Counted from the stretch's first letter, positions 1 through 5,925 are shown. The stretch is DNA of 6,175 nucleotides from Myxococcales bacterium (GCA_027005175.1 JALTMC010000593.1:7242-13416); one strand, 5' to 3'. Notes: a model not told the origin generated them from the sequence alone. Numbers and translations: made by a program.

Positions 1-1
1 T

Positions 2-1696
2 ACGATGGATGGCGAGGTCTATGGCTCGCCGACATATATGTCTCCGGAGCAGGCACGTGGGGATATCGCTCATGTGGATCCCCGGTCGGACCTATATTCT
101 GTGGGTGTTATTTTGGTGGAGGCCATGACAGGTCGGCCTCCTTACCAGGGAAATACACCTGCTGAAGTGATGCTCTCTCACATCTCAACACTGCCCCCTC
201 GGCTCTCTGACCTCAAACCCGATTTGTTGTTTGCTCCTGAGCTTGAAGATGTTGTGATCAAGTCTTTGGCCAAGGAGTCAGAAGACCGATACCAGAATGC
301 TCTTGCGTTTTGGGAAGCCCTGAAACCCGCGATCCAACGCACGATTGAGCTACGAAATCCTGTTTCTTCACCTCCACCCCTCGATACTGCAACACGTGAT
401 ATGCGCAAGGTGGCTCTTTCTGTTAGTGAGATGGAGAAGAAAACAGGGAAGATGCAGACTCAAGTAGCACCTGAGTGGTTTTCCCAGAACAGTTTGCAGG
501 CCGGTATTTCACAGGCTCCTCACATCTCTGAGAGTTTGACGGACTTTGAAGTTCCTGCCTTGACGCCAGAGTCTTGGTCTGCTCCAACGATGCAGGATGG
601 TGCAGGTCGGTCTTTTCCTCCACCACCTCCTCCCTCACAATCATGGTCTTTCCCTGCGGCGCAGCCGGTTCCTCCTTCCCCTGAAGCTGCAACTCCTGTC
701 TCTTCAACGAGTAACGTTTCTGTGCAGCACCAAACGGTGAATATGACTCCAACACCGTCATACAAGCAGGACATGATGAGTACCGGACCGCAGAGTTCGA
801 GCAGTCTTCCTGCAGCCATTCAGTCTCCAGGAGGGTATGCTGTCGAGCCCTCCTCCCCGGCAGCTTCTGTGGCGGGGCAACCCTTTCCCTACATGGGAGT
901 AGGACAGCCCTCTCCTTATATGGAAGCCACTCCTCAGCCTCATACGGTCGCTGCGTCGCAGCTCTCTTCCGTAGAAACAGCGATCTCGTTAACGCCTTCT
1001 CGCAGCCATCCTCCTTCTTCCCCTCACCAAGTGATTCAACCTTCTCTGCCCCAGAGTGCTGTGGCTGTTGAATCGGAGCTCGGCCCCCGAAAGCAAACAG
1101 GAACGGAGTTGGACTCCTCCGTCAAACCACCTGCTCGCAAAAGGCCTTTTGTATGGATTCTCCTTCTTGCTGCTGTTGCTGCCATGGTCTTTGGAGCCAT
1201 CAAATTGCTCGCTCCTTCCCCCAAGCTCGTCAACAACAATGCTGTGAACATTCCAGATGCAGGACTTCCCTCTGTTCCTTCTCTTCAACAACCGTTACCG
1301 CGCTCTTCACAAGGTCTACGGCACTCTCCTAAGAAGATGCTACGTCCGAACAAACGACGTCATGGGACGAGGCACCGTTTGGCTCCCCCGGTTCGTGGTT
1401 CTGATGATCCAGTGGTCCGATACAAGCCTCCTCCACGGCGTGACGCTCTTCCTGTGGCTACACCCAAAGCAAGAACCTCGTTTCGATTGCACCTCAAAAG
1501 TTCTCCGGCAGGTGCAGATGTTTTTCTGGCGGGTCAAGGGAAAATCGCAACCACACCTTCGACTCTGCAATTTCTTTCTGGCTCAGAGGTCACTTTGATT
1601 ATTCGGAAAGATGGCTATCTCACAAAATCTGTACGCTGGCGTGCTGAAAAACACCAACGTGTCAACATCACACTCATCCCAGATCCCTCACAATAG
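2..1696 (+). CDS. Hanks-type Ser/Thr protein kinase with PEGA domain, C-terminal part (5' end outside window)
   Basis: This is the C-terminal part of a membrane-anchored eukaryotic-like Ser/Thr kinase, which would phosphorylate cytoplasmic proteins in response to an envelope signal. The reading frame is open to the left edge and the visible sequence begins inside the activation loop, so the ATG at 5 is internal (residues below count from it). The P+1 loop and APE-equivalent motif read GSPTYMSPEQARGD (7-20). Subdomain IX is SDLYSVGVILVEAMTGRPPY (28-47), and the subdomain XI arginine lies in KESEDRYQNA (90-99). The ATP loop, catalytic lysine and HRD/DFG motifs lie outside the window, so activity cannot be judged. 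Residues 115-375 form a Pro/Ser/Gln-rich linker with a GQPxPYM duplication near 291-306. PARKR (376-380) precedes a membrane helix (381-403), giving a cytoplasmic kinase. A basic stretch (441-464) leads to a PEGA domain (about 492-558) with the motif SSPAGADVFLAGQG. PEGA is a presumed extracytoplasmic beta domain. Family assignment is secure; target and signal are unknown. Confidence 0.93.
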   Translation, partial: TMDGEVYGSPTYMSPEQARGDIAHVDPRSDLYSVGVILVEAMTGRPPYQGNTPAEVMLSHISTLPPRLSDLKPDLLFAPELEDVVIKSLAKESEDRYQNALAFWEALKPAIQRTIELRNPVSSPPPLDTATRDMRKVALSVSEMEKKTGKMQTQVAPEWFSQNSLQAGISQAPHISESLTDFEVPALTPESWSAPTMQDGAGRSFPPPPPPSQSWSFPAAQPVPPSPEAATPVSSTSNVSVQHQTVNMTPTPSYKQDMMSTGPQSSSSLPAAIQSPGGYAVEPSSPAASVAGQPFPYMGVGQPSPYMEATPQPHTVAASQLSSVETAISLTPSRSHPPSSPHQVIQPSLPQSAVAVESELGPRKQTGTELDSSVKPPARKRPFVWILLLAAVAAMVFGAIKLLAPSPKLVNNNAVNIPDAGLPSVPSLQQPLPRSSQGLRHSPKKMLRPNKRRHGTRHRLAPPVRGSDDPVVRYKPPPRRDALPVATPKARTSFRLHLKSSPAGADVFLAGQGKIATTPSTLQFLSGSEVTLIIRKDGYLTKSVRWRAEKHQRVNITLIPDPSQ

Positions 1697-1737
1697 AACG
1701 GTTGATGAACTAGGTGATTCCTATTGTTTGCTTCACA

Positions 1738-2526
1738 TCAGGGCCTATTGACTTCGTACAAGAGGATGGCGGTGGCAGCGTTGATAGAGTATGAGTCAAT
1801 GTCTCCGTGCATCGGTATGGTCCAACGTATATCGAATTGAGACTGCATTTCCATGGGTAGGCCATGAGCTTCGCTCCCCATGAATAGGGCGCATCGGTGA
1901 GTCGGCTTTTGTTTATAGGGTGCTGTACCATTAAGCACAACGGCACCAATGGTTTGGATTTGTGCTGATGAAAGCTGTTGCTGTAGTGTCTCTCTGTTGA
2001 GTCCAGAGAGGATGGGGATATCGAAGATGGCACCCATCGACGTACGTGCAGCTTTGGGGTGGAATGGGTCCGTTCCTCCCACAATCAATAACGCATCAGC
2101 TCCAGATGCTCTCCCTGTTCGCATTAGAGCGCCGAGATTCCCAGGATCTTTGACATCAACAAGTACCAACAGCGTACAGGGAAGTGATTCCTCCGTGAGC
2201 CAGTAGGATAGGTCGGCTGAAGGTAGTTTCGGTACCAGCCCCATCATCGGACCAAAGGTCCTTCCCTCTGTGAATTCCTGAAGCTCTTCTGTTCTTGCGG
2301 TGTTGACAAGGCAATTTTGCTCTTCCAGTTGTGCAAGTATCTGCTGCTCTCGCGGTGTAGGTGCCTGTATCACCCGATCTTCGACCACAACGGCTTGCAA
2401 TGGATGTGGGCTACCCAAAGCACGCTCAATCAATCGGTACCCCTCGATCGAAAAACACTGGTGATACTTTCGTCCGCCAACGGTTCTAACTTCTCGTAGG
2501 ATCTGTAAATGTTTGTTCTTATTCAT
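1738..2526 (-). CDS. SpoU/TrmH-family RNA 2'-O-ribose methyltransferase
   Basis: A 262-aa enzyme of the knotted SPOUT class, which transfers a methyl group from S-adenosylmethionine to a ribose 2'-OH in rRNA or tRNA. An N-terminal substrate-binding domain (about 1-100, including HQCFSIEGYRLIERAL) precedes the catalytic domain. Motif 1 is DPGNLGALMRTGRASGAD (127-144), with the conserved Asn130 and presumed catalytic Arg136. Motif 2 is LFMGSEAHGLP (214-224) and motif 3 is IPMHGDIDSYSINAATAI (237-254), which line the cofactor pocket in the knot. PKAARTSMGAIFDIPI is also typical of the family. The open frame reaches upstream to 2643, but I chose the ATG at 2526: AAGG lies 4 nt before it, the family begins at this point, and the extra 39 residues look non-homologous. 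The length fits two-domain TrmH-like proteins. RlmB, TsnR-like and YsgA-like members cannot be separated by eye, so the target nucleotide is open. It converges on the kinase gene. Confidence 0.93.
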   Translation of the reverse strand: MNKNKHLQILREVRTVGGRKYHQCFSIEGYRLIERALGSPHPLQAVVVEDRVIQAPTPREQQILAQLEEQNCLVNTARTEELQEFTEGRTFGPMMGLVPKLPSADLSYWLTEESLPCTLLVLVDVKDPGNLGALMRTGRASGADALLIVGGTDPFHPKAARTSMGAIFDIPILSGLNRETLQQQLSSAQIQTIGAVVLNGTAPYKQKPTHRCALFMGSEAHGLPMEMQSQFDIRWTIPMHGDIDSYSINAATAILLYEVNRP

Positions 2527-2701
2527 TGTGCCTTGATCGTTTTGACTTTGGAGCCAAGTGCAGGGTTTTGTAACTGATATATATACGAATCCATCCACCA
2601 ATACAATGATTGTTGCCACCAAAATATGTTGTGTTGGAGGCACTATCCTCTCTCCGAATGAGGTGCTGACAAGAGGCGGTGTGGGAAGACTCCTCGAATT
2701 T

Positions 2702-2732
2702 CTGGTGTAAGGGCATCATGCCCTTACACCAG
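2702..2732. repeat. 31-bp perfect palindrome (15-bp arms, 1-nt centre)
   Basis: Arms 2702-2716 (CTGGTGTAAGGGCAT) and 2718-2732 (ATGCCCTTACACCAG) are exact reverse complements around a single C at 2717. No T-run follows on either strand and no gene ends nearby, so an intrinsic terminator is unlikely. It lies about 175 bp upstream of the methyltransferase start and 205 bp upstream of the promoter at 2906. Possible roles, all inferred: a binding site for a dimeric regulator, or a dispersed palindromic element of the genome. Confidence 0.85.
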
Positions 2733-2833
2733 TGCTCTCATCACTTGAACATTCTCAATCGCGTCTGCGAGCATCATCGTACCCTTGGAACAGTGCTCTC
2801 ATCACTTGAATATCTTCAAGCGCGTCTCTACGA
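2713..2833 (+). repeat. Imperfect two-copy tandem repeat (~60 bp unit)
   Basis: Copy 1 runs from about 2713 to 2770 and copy 2 from about 2771 to 2833. Each begins GCATCAT, contains a CCCTT-like segment, then an identical 20-bp core (CAGTGCTCTCATCACTTGAA at 2730-2749 and 2791-2810), and ends in a diverged TCAA-CGCGTCT-CGA segment. The first copy overlaps the right arm of the palindrome, while the second lacks the palindromic symmetry, so the two structures are related but not the same. No function is evident. Confidence 0.8.
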
Positions 2834-2905
2834 GTATATCTGGGTTTTCCCTTAACGTATTCGTTCCACTTGTATGGGGTGCTGATCCTTTGGGCACGTG
2901 GCTGC

Positions 2906-2934
2906 TTGACAAAATAGGGGTTTCTTTCTACAAT
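2906..2934 (+). promoter_or_regulatory. Near-consensus sigma70-type promoter for the exported-protein gene
   Basis: The -35 box TTGACA (2906-2911) is a full consensus match. The -10 box TACAAT (2929-2934) differs from TATAAT at one position. The spacer is the optimal 17 bp (2912-2928). Transcription would start near 2941, giving a leader of about 44 nt that contains the ribosome binding site at 2971. No operator-like symmetry overlaps the boxes, so expression from a housekeeping sigma factor is the simplest reading. Confidence 0.82.
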
Positions 2935-2970
2935 GCCCCTTCTTATTTTGAAAGCAAGTGCTCAAATTAC

Positions 2971-2976
2971 AAGGAG
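2971..2976 (+). promoter_or_regulatory. Shine-Dalgarno site that fixes the start at 2985
   Basis: AAGGAG lies 8 nt before the ATG at 2985. The alternative in-frame GTG at 2958 lies upstream of this site and has none of its own. Starting at 2985 also gives a clean signal peptide with basic residues (YRFGK) before its hydrophobic core. Confidence 0.85.
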
Positions 2977-2984
2977 TTTTTGGG

Positions 2985-4781
2985 ATGAGTGTGAGTATGT
3001 TTTTGTATCGTTTTGGGAAAACCCTTATTTTGTTGGTGGCTTTGGTTGGCTGGACGGTTGGGCAAATCGGTTGTCGTGGGGGACTTGAACCCCAGGAAAA
3101 AAGTAATGTGGATGGTGGTTCAAACAAGAACACAAACAGTACTAATGGAAACGGCAACAGCACAAATACAAACAGTACCAATGGAAACGGCAACAGCACA
3201 AATACAAACAGTACCAATGGAAACGGCAACAGCACAAATACAAACAGTACCAATGGAAACGGCAACAGCACAAACACAAACAACAACACAAATAGTAACA
3301 ACAACAGCAAGCAGCCACCGAAGAAAGTGTCTGTACAAGACATTCAGGATCCCAAGTCACCGAACCATGTGAGCAAAGGTGGTGGTGTGATTCTCAAGGG
3401 CGTGATTGTGACTTCACCAATGTTTCAAGTGAAGAAGGATGTGCTTCAAGGTTTCTTTGTTGCCGATCCTTCGTTTCCTGCAAAGTATGGTGGTGTGATG
3501 GTTGTGGTGGGAATTTCCGACCTTAAGACTCTTAAAATAGGTGATGAGGTCGATATCGAAGGGTTTGCAGATGAGTTTGGAGCACCGGGTGCCCAGGCTG
3601 GAAATACTCAGATTAATGCACAAGCTTCTAGAGGTGGGTTTGTTACTCCAACAAACAAGAACAAAGCCGGTGACATTAAGGCTACAGAAGTGAAACCAGA
3701 AGATATCCCAGCGGCTCCGGCCTCCAAAGACAAACCCGATGCTTCCAAAGCGGAACCTTATGAGGGCATGTTGGTTGAGGTAAAGAATGTCACTGTGGAA
3801 GAGGGGACCAGTGCACAGAGTTTTGGTGCTTGGAAGCTTCAAGGTGGTGTTTTGGTGGATGATACCATCTGGAGAGGGTATCGTCCCAAGAAGGGTGACA
3901 AGCTGGCTTTTGTTCGTGGTGTCCTTCATTATTCCTTTGACCAATATCGTTTGCTGCCCCGCTCTTACAAAGATGTGGCAGGCGCAAAGGCCGAGTGCAG
4001 TGCCACAAAATCTTGTTCTGCCGGTAAGAGGTGTGACAAAGACCTCGGTGCTTGCTATTGGATCAGGTGCTCCGCTGATAAGGATTGCAATACCGGTGAG
4101 AAGTGCGACACTGCAACAAAGCGTTGCAATAAACCCAGAGTCACGACCACGATTAAGCAGATTCAAGATCCGAAGGACCCCAACTACATAAAGACAGGCT
4201 CTCCTGTCGAACTCAAAGGTGTCTTGGTCACAACAACGCTCTTTAAAGTGTCGAAAAATCTGGTGGGATTTGTCGTGACTGATCCCAAGAATCAAGGCAA
4301 GTTTGGTGGTATTCTTGTCGTTATCAGCAAAGACTGGAAGGAGACGGTTGCTATCGGTGATGAGGTTGATATCAAAGGTAAGGCTGCTGAGTATTACAAC
4401 AGCACTCAAATCACGGTAGATATTAAGGGAACAGTGGAGTCCATCAAAAAGACCGGCAACAACAAAAAAGGAGAACTCAAGCCTGTGCTGGTGACACCCG
4501 CCGATATCCCAAGCAAACCTGCTGACAAAAACAACCCTGATACTTCAAAAACTGAGCCCTACGAGAGTGTTCTGGTGGAACTGAAGAATGTAACGGTAGA
4601 TGATGTCCCGAACAAATACGGCGAGTTCACAGTGTGTGGTGGTCTTCTCTCTGTGGACGACCTGTTGTACAAGCATACTCCCGCAAAAGGTGATACCCTC
4701 TCTGTTTTGCGTGGGGTGATCTACTTCTCCTTCGGCAATTACAAACTGCTTCCCCGCTCTGCTGATGATGTGAAGAAGTAA
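2985..4781 (+). CDS. Exported probable lipoprotein with two OB-fold-like modules and an eight-Cys insert
   Basis: A 598-aa exported protein of unknown function. Residues 1-29 form a signal peptide (hydrophobic core LILLVALVGWTV), followed by Cys30 in VGQIGC. The Gln at -3 is poor for a lipobox, so lipid attachment is likely but not certain. An Asn/Thr/Ser/Gly tract (about 48-109) contains four copies of NSTNGNGNSTNT and probably acts as a flexible stalk. Module A (about 114-333) and module B (about 385-598) are homologous: each opens with QDPK-PN, has a GDEVDI segment, then a PYE--LVE-KNVTV segment, and ends in LLPRS--DV. This pattern resembles the OB-fold-like domains beside secreted endonuclease/exonuclease/phosphatase nucleases, but no nuclease domain is present. 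Between the modules, Cys338-381 forms two C-x5-C-x5-C-x6-C blocks, like disulfide-rich inserts in Myxococcota surface proteins. A binding or scaffold role outside the membrane is inference. The last 12 codons, with the stop, are repeated downstream. Confidence 0.88.
   Translation: MSVSMFLYRFGKTLILLVALVGWTVGQIGCRGGLEPQEKSNVDGGSNKNTNSTNGNGNSTNTNSTNGNGNSTNTNSTNGNGNSTNTNSTNGNGNSTNTNNNTNSNNNSKQPPKKVSVQDIQDPKSPNHVSKGGGVILKGVIVTSPMFQVKKDVLQGFFVADPSFPAKYGGVMVVVGISDLKTLKIGDEVDIEGFADEFGAPGAQAGNTQINAQASRGGFVTPTNKNKAGDIKATEVKPEDIPAAPASKDKPDASKAEPYEGMLVEVKNVTVEEGTSAQSFGAWKLQGGVLVDDTIWRGYRPKKGDKLAFVRGVLHYSFDQYRLLPRSYKDVAGAKAECSATKSCSAGKRCDKDLGACYWIRCSADKDCNTGEKCDTATKRCNKPRVTTTIKQIQDPKDPNYIKTGSPVELKGVLVTTTLFKVSKNLVGFVVTDPKNQGKFGGILVVISKDWKETVAIGDEVDIKGKAAEYYNSTQITVDIKGTVESIKKTGNNKKGELKPVLVTPADIPSKPADKNNPDTSKTEPYESVLVELKNVTVDDVPNKYGEFTVCGGLLSVDDLLYKHTPAKGDTLSVLRGVIYFSFGNYKLLPRSADDVKK
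3132..3275 (+). repeat. Four in-frame 36-bp tandem repeats encoding NSTNGNGNSTNT
   Basis: Copies lie at 3132-3167, 3168-3203, 3204-3239 and 3240-3275. They are nearly identical at DNA level: copy 1 has a T where the others have C (ACTAAT versus ACCAAT), and copy 4 ends AAAC rather than AAAT. The unit is 12 codons, so gain or loss of copies keeps the frame and only changes stalk length. A degenerate Asn/Thr-rich remnant continues to about 3311. The nucleotide identity suggests recent expansion or continuing homogenisation. Confidence 0.95.
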
Positions 4782-4960
4782 ATGCTTCCCCGCCTGCTGA
4801 CGATGGGAAGAAGTAAATGCTTCCCCGCTCTGCTGACGATGGGAAGAAGTAAATGCTTCCTCGCTCTGCTGACGATGGGAAGAAGTAAATGCTTCCTCGC
4901 TCTGCTGACGATGGGAAGAAGTAAATGCTTCCTCGCCTGCTGACGATGGGAAGGAGTACA
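4747..4960 (+). repeat. Six-copy ~36-bp tandem array derived from the 3' end of the upstream gene
   Basis: Copies lie at 4747-4782 (36 bp), 4783-4817 (35), 4818-4853 (36), 4854-4889 (36), 4890-4925 (36) and about 4926-4960 (35, degenerate end). Copy 1 is coding: it supplies the last codons (LPRSADDVKK) and the TAA stop of the exported-protein gene, plus one base. Copies 2-5 share GACGATGGGAAGAAG where copy 1 has GATGATGTGAAGAAG, so they resemble each other more than the source. Copies 2 and 6 each lack one base in the CTCT segment. The units join as AGTAAATGCTTCC, so every stop overlaps an ATG. Confidence 0.95.
4782..4943 (+). other. 53-codon repetitive open frame directly after the stop, in the same frame
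   Basis: From the ATG at 4782, immediately after the TAA at 4779-4781 and in the same frame as the exported-protein gene, the array reads MLPRLLTMGRSK followed by three 12-residue repeats of the type CFLALLTMGRSK, then CFLAC and TGA. The frame stays open only because copy 2 is one base short; with 36-bp copies throughout it would stop after each unit. It is most simply a by-product of the array. It would be translated only by stop read-through or re-initiation, and nothing shows that this happens. Confidence 0.3.
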
Positions 4961-4968
4961 TCTCAGCT

Positions 4969-5153
4969 TGGTTTGTGAGGCTTGCCCTTTCGACAACGGT
5001 GAGGTCTGTTGAAGGTTGGCGGTTTTGTTGGATGTGTCGTCAGGTGGTTTGTATCTCTAGGTCGAAAACCCCGGATGATAGCGTGTTGGCGGTTCTGTTG
5101 GATGTGTCGTCAGGTGGTTTGTGAGGCTTGCCCTTTCGACAACGGTGAAGTCT
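4969..5153 (+). repeat. Mosaic of two overlapping direct repeats (Y1-X1-X2/Y2) upstream of the PgeF-family gene
   Basis: Repeat Y occurs at 4969-5007 and 5115-5153. The first 34 bases are identical, then one mismatch and GTCT follow. Repeat X occurs at 5015-5052 and 5085-5122 (38 bp, one mismatch at 5025/5095). X ends and Y begins with the same 8 bases, TGGTTTGT. At 5115-5122 the two repeats overlap there, so the second block is X fused to Y at this shared octamer. The spacer 5053-5084 is unique. The repeats fill the gap before the PgeF-family gene, which starts 20 bp after Y2; no promoter or terminator stands out within them. Confidence 0.92.
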
Positions 5154-5158
5154 CCCAC

Positions 5159-5164
5159 GAAAGG
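5159..5164 (+). promoter_or_regulatory. Shine-Dalgarno site supporting the TTG start at 5173
   Basis: GAAAGG ends 8 nt before TTG at 5173. There is an in-frame stop (TGA, 5146-5148) upstream and no ATG in frame until residue 23, which would remove conserved N-terminal sequence. TTG is therefore the best start; the near-cognate CTG at 5167 is too close to the site. Confidence 0.7.
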
Positions 5165-5172
5165 TTCTGATT

Positions 5173-5925
5173 TTGACATTCCCCTGGATTCGTTCCGAAC
5201 TTCTCACCACTGCAGGCTTTCCAAAGCATGGTTTTTCGATGCGTCATGGGGCGGGTGTGAGTGAAGGCGACTTTGCCACCTGGAACTTCTCTCCCTCTAC
5301 TGGCGATTCGTCCGATATTATCGAACAAAACTTTCGTATTCTCGCTGCACATCTGGGAGTGGAACGCGATGCTATCCACAGTGTTCATCAAGTGCACTCT
5401 GCCCGAATTGTCACGCTTGAAGATACCACCGCTCACGTCACCACGGAAAAAGCAGATGGTCTGCTCTCGTGGGCCACGGGTCATGTTGTGGGCATCAAAA
5501 CAGCGGACTGTGTGCCTGTGTTGATCGCAGACCCAGACTCTCGGGCTGTGGCTGCAGTTCATGCAGGTTGGCGCGGGGTGGTTGGTGGGATTGCGAAGCA
5601 GGCTGTATCGATGCTTCTGGAGCGATTTCCCAACGCACATCCCAGAGTGGCTGTCGGCCCACATATCTGTGCCAATTGTTTTCAGGTGGGGCCTGAAGTT
5701 GCAGAGGAATTCCCAGAACACCACAATGATGACCCCTCGGCTCCCGGTAAATTTCTGGTCGATATGGCCGGTGCACTGCAAACACAACTTGTTGCGTGTG
5801 GAGTCCTGCCCGAGCATATCCACATTACCGGGCATTGTACCCTCTGTGACCCCTCACAACGTTTCTTCTCCCATCGTGGACATCACGGAAAAACCGGTCG
5901 AATGTTTAACTTCATCAGTGGTTGA
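5173..5925 (+). CDS. pgeF: PgeF/YfiH/YlmD-family protein (laccase-domain, purine nucleoside phosphorylase/peptidoglycan editing factor)
   Basis: A 250-aa cytoplasmic protein of the family once called multicopper polyphenol oxidase (DUF152). Members have been described as purine nucleoside phosphorylase/adenosine deaminase enzymes, and E. coli YfiH (PgeF) as a factor that prevents wrong amino acids entering the peptidoglycan stem peptide. Landmarks: HGFSMRHGAGVSEGDFATWNFS (19-40), HSVHQVHSARIV (69-80), IKTADCVPVLIAD (108-120), AAVHAGWRG (127-135), VAVGPHICANCFQVGPEV (159-176), and GHCTLCDPSQRFFSHRGHHGKTGR (220-243). His75, Cys113 and His130 match the conserved metal-binding His/Cys/His set by motif position. 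The length is normal for the family and no key residue appears missing. Translation probably starts at TTG, which may limit expression. The gene stands alone after the repeat zone. Family call secure; whether it acts mainly on nucleosides or in peptidoglycan editing here is not visible. Confidence 0.93.
   Translation: MTFPWIRSELLTTAGFPKHGFSMRHGAGVSEGDFATWNFSPSTGDSSDIIEQNFRILAAHLGVERDAIHSVHQVHSARIVTLEDTTAHVTTEKADGLLSWATGHVVGIKTADCVPVLIADPDSRAVAAVHAGWRGVVGGIAKQAVSMLLERFPNAHPRVAVGPHICANCFQVGPEVAEEFPEHHNDDPSAPGKFLVDMAGALQTQLVACGVLPEHIHITGHCTLCDPSQRFFSHRGHHGKTGRMFNFISG

Larger units (their letters stand above)
2527..2984. other. Divergent intergenic region between the methyltransferase and the exported-protein gene
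   Basis: This 458-bp stretch separates two divergently transcribed genes and contains no convincing coding sequence. Its right part holds a promoter and ribosome binding site for the exported-protein gene, and its centre holds a palindrome and a duplicated block; all are listed separately. The part nearest the methyltransferase (2527-2700) presumably holds that gene's promoter. I found no minus-strand -35/-10 pair good enough to call there; the AT-rich run at 2576-2585 is the nearest thing to a -10. Confidence 0.7.

Noticed and set aside
1697-1737. Bidirectional terminator between the convergent kinase and methyltransferase genes
   Set aside because: Only a 4-bp stem (TAGG/CCTA) around 1711-1723 can be formed, with no GC-rich arm or clear T-run.
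2527-2643. 39-residue N-terminal extension of the methyltransferase with a hydrophobic stretch
   Set aside because: The frame is open by chance: the extension does not fit the family N-terminus, while the ATG at 2526 has AAGG before it and begins the expected substrate-binding domain.
2570-2680. Minus-strand promoter for the methyltransferase (TTGTCA with a GATAGT -10, or the TATATATA run)
   Set aside because: Spacing is 19 bp for the first pair and no good -35 pairs with the second; neither is strong enough to annotate.
3077-3100. GACTTGAACCC, resembling the T-arm of a minus-strand tRNA gene
   Set aside because: No acceptor, anticodon or D arm can be built around it, and it lies in coding sequence just after the signal peptide.
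2852-3343. Minus-strand open frame opposite the Asn/Thr tract, giving Phe/Val/Leu-rich repeats
   Set aside because: It is the antisense of a 36-bp in-frame repeat, which stays open in several frames automatically, and it covers the promoter and start of the clear plus-strand gene.
3414-4409. 331-residue minus-strand open frame opposite the OB-module gene
   Set aside because: The plus-strand gene has a promoter, ribosome binding site, signal peptide and internal homology; the antisense frame has none of these.
4545-4996. Minus-strand open frames through the 3' array (EEAFTSSHRQQ-type and HLLLPIVSRA-type repeats)
   Set aside because: A stop-free 36-bp unit keeps these frames open whatever its function; they overlap the gene end and show no family resemblance or clear ribosome binding site.
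4747-5153. CRISPR array
   Set aside because: The 36-bp units are directly contiguous with no spacers, and X and Y occur only twice each; no cas gene is present.
5110-5835. 241-residue minus-strand open frame opposite the PgeF-family gene
   Set aside because: The plus strand encodes all family motifs in order; the antisense product has an atypical His/Cys/Arg-rich composition and no recognisable domain.
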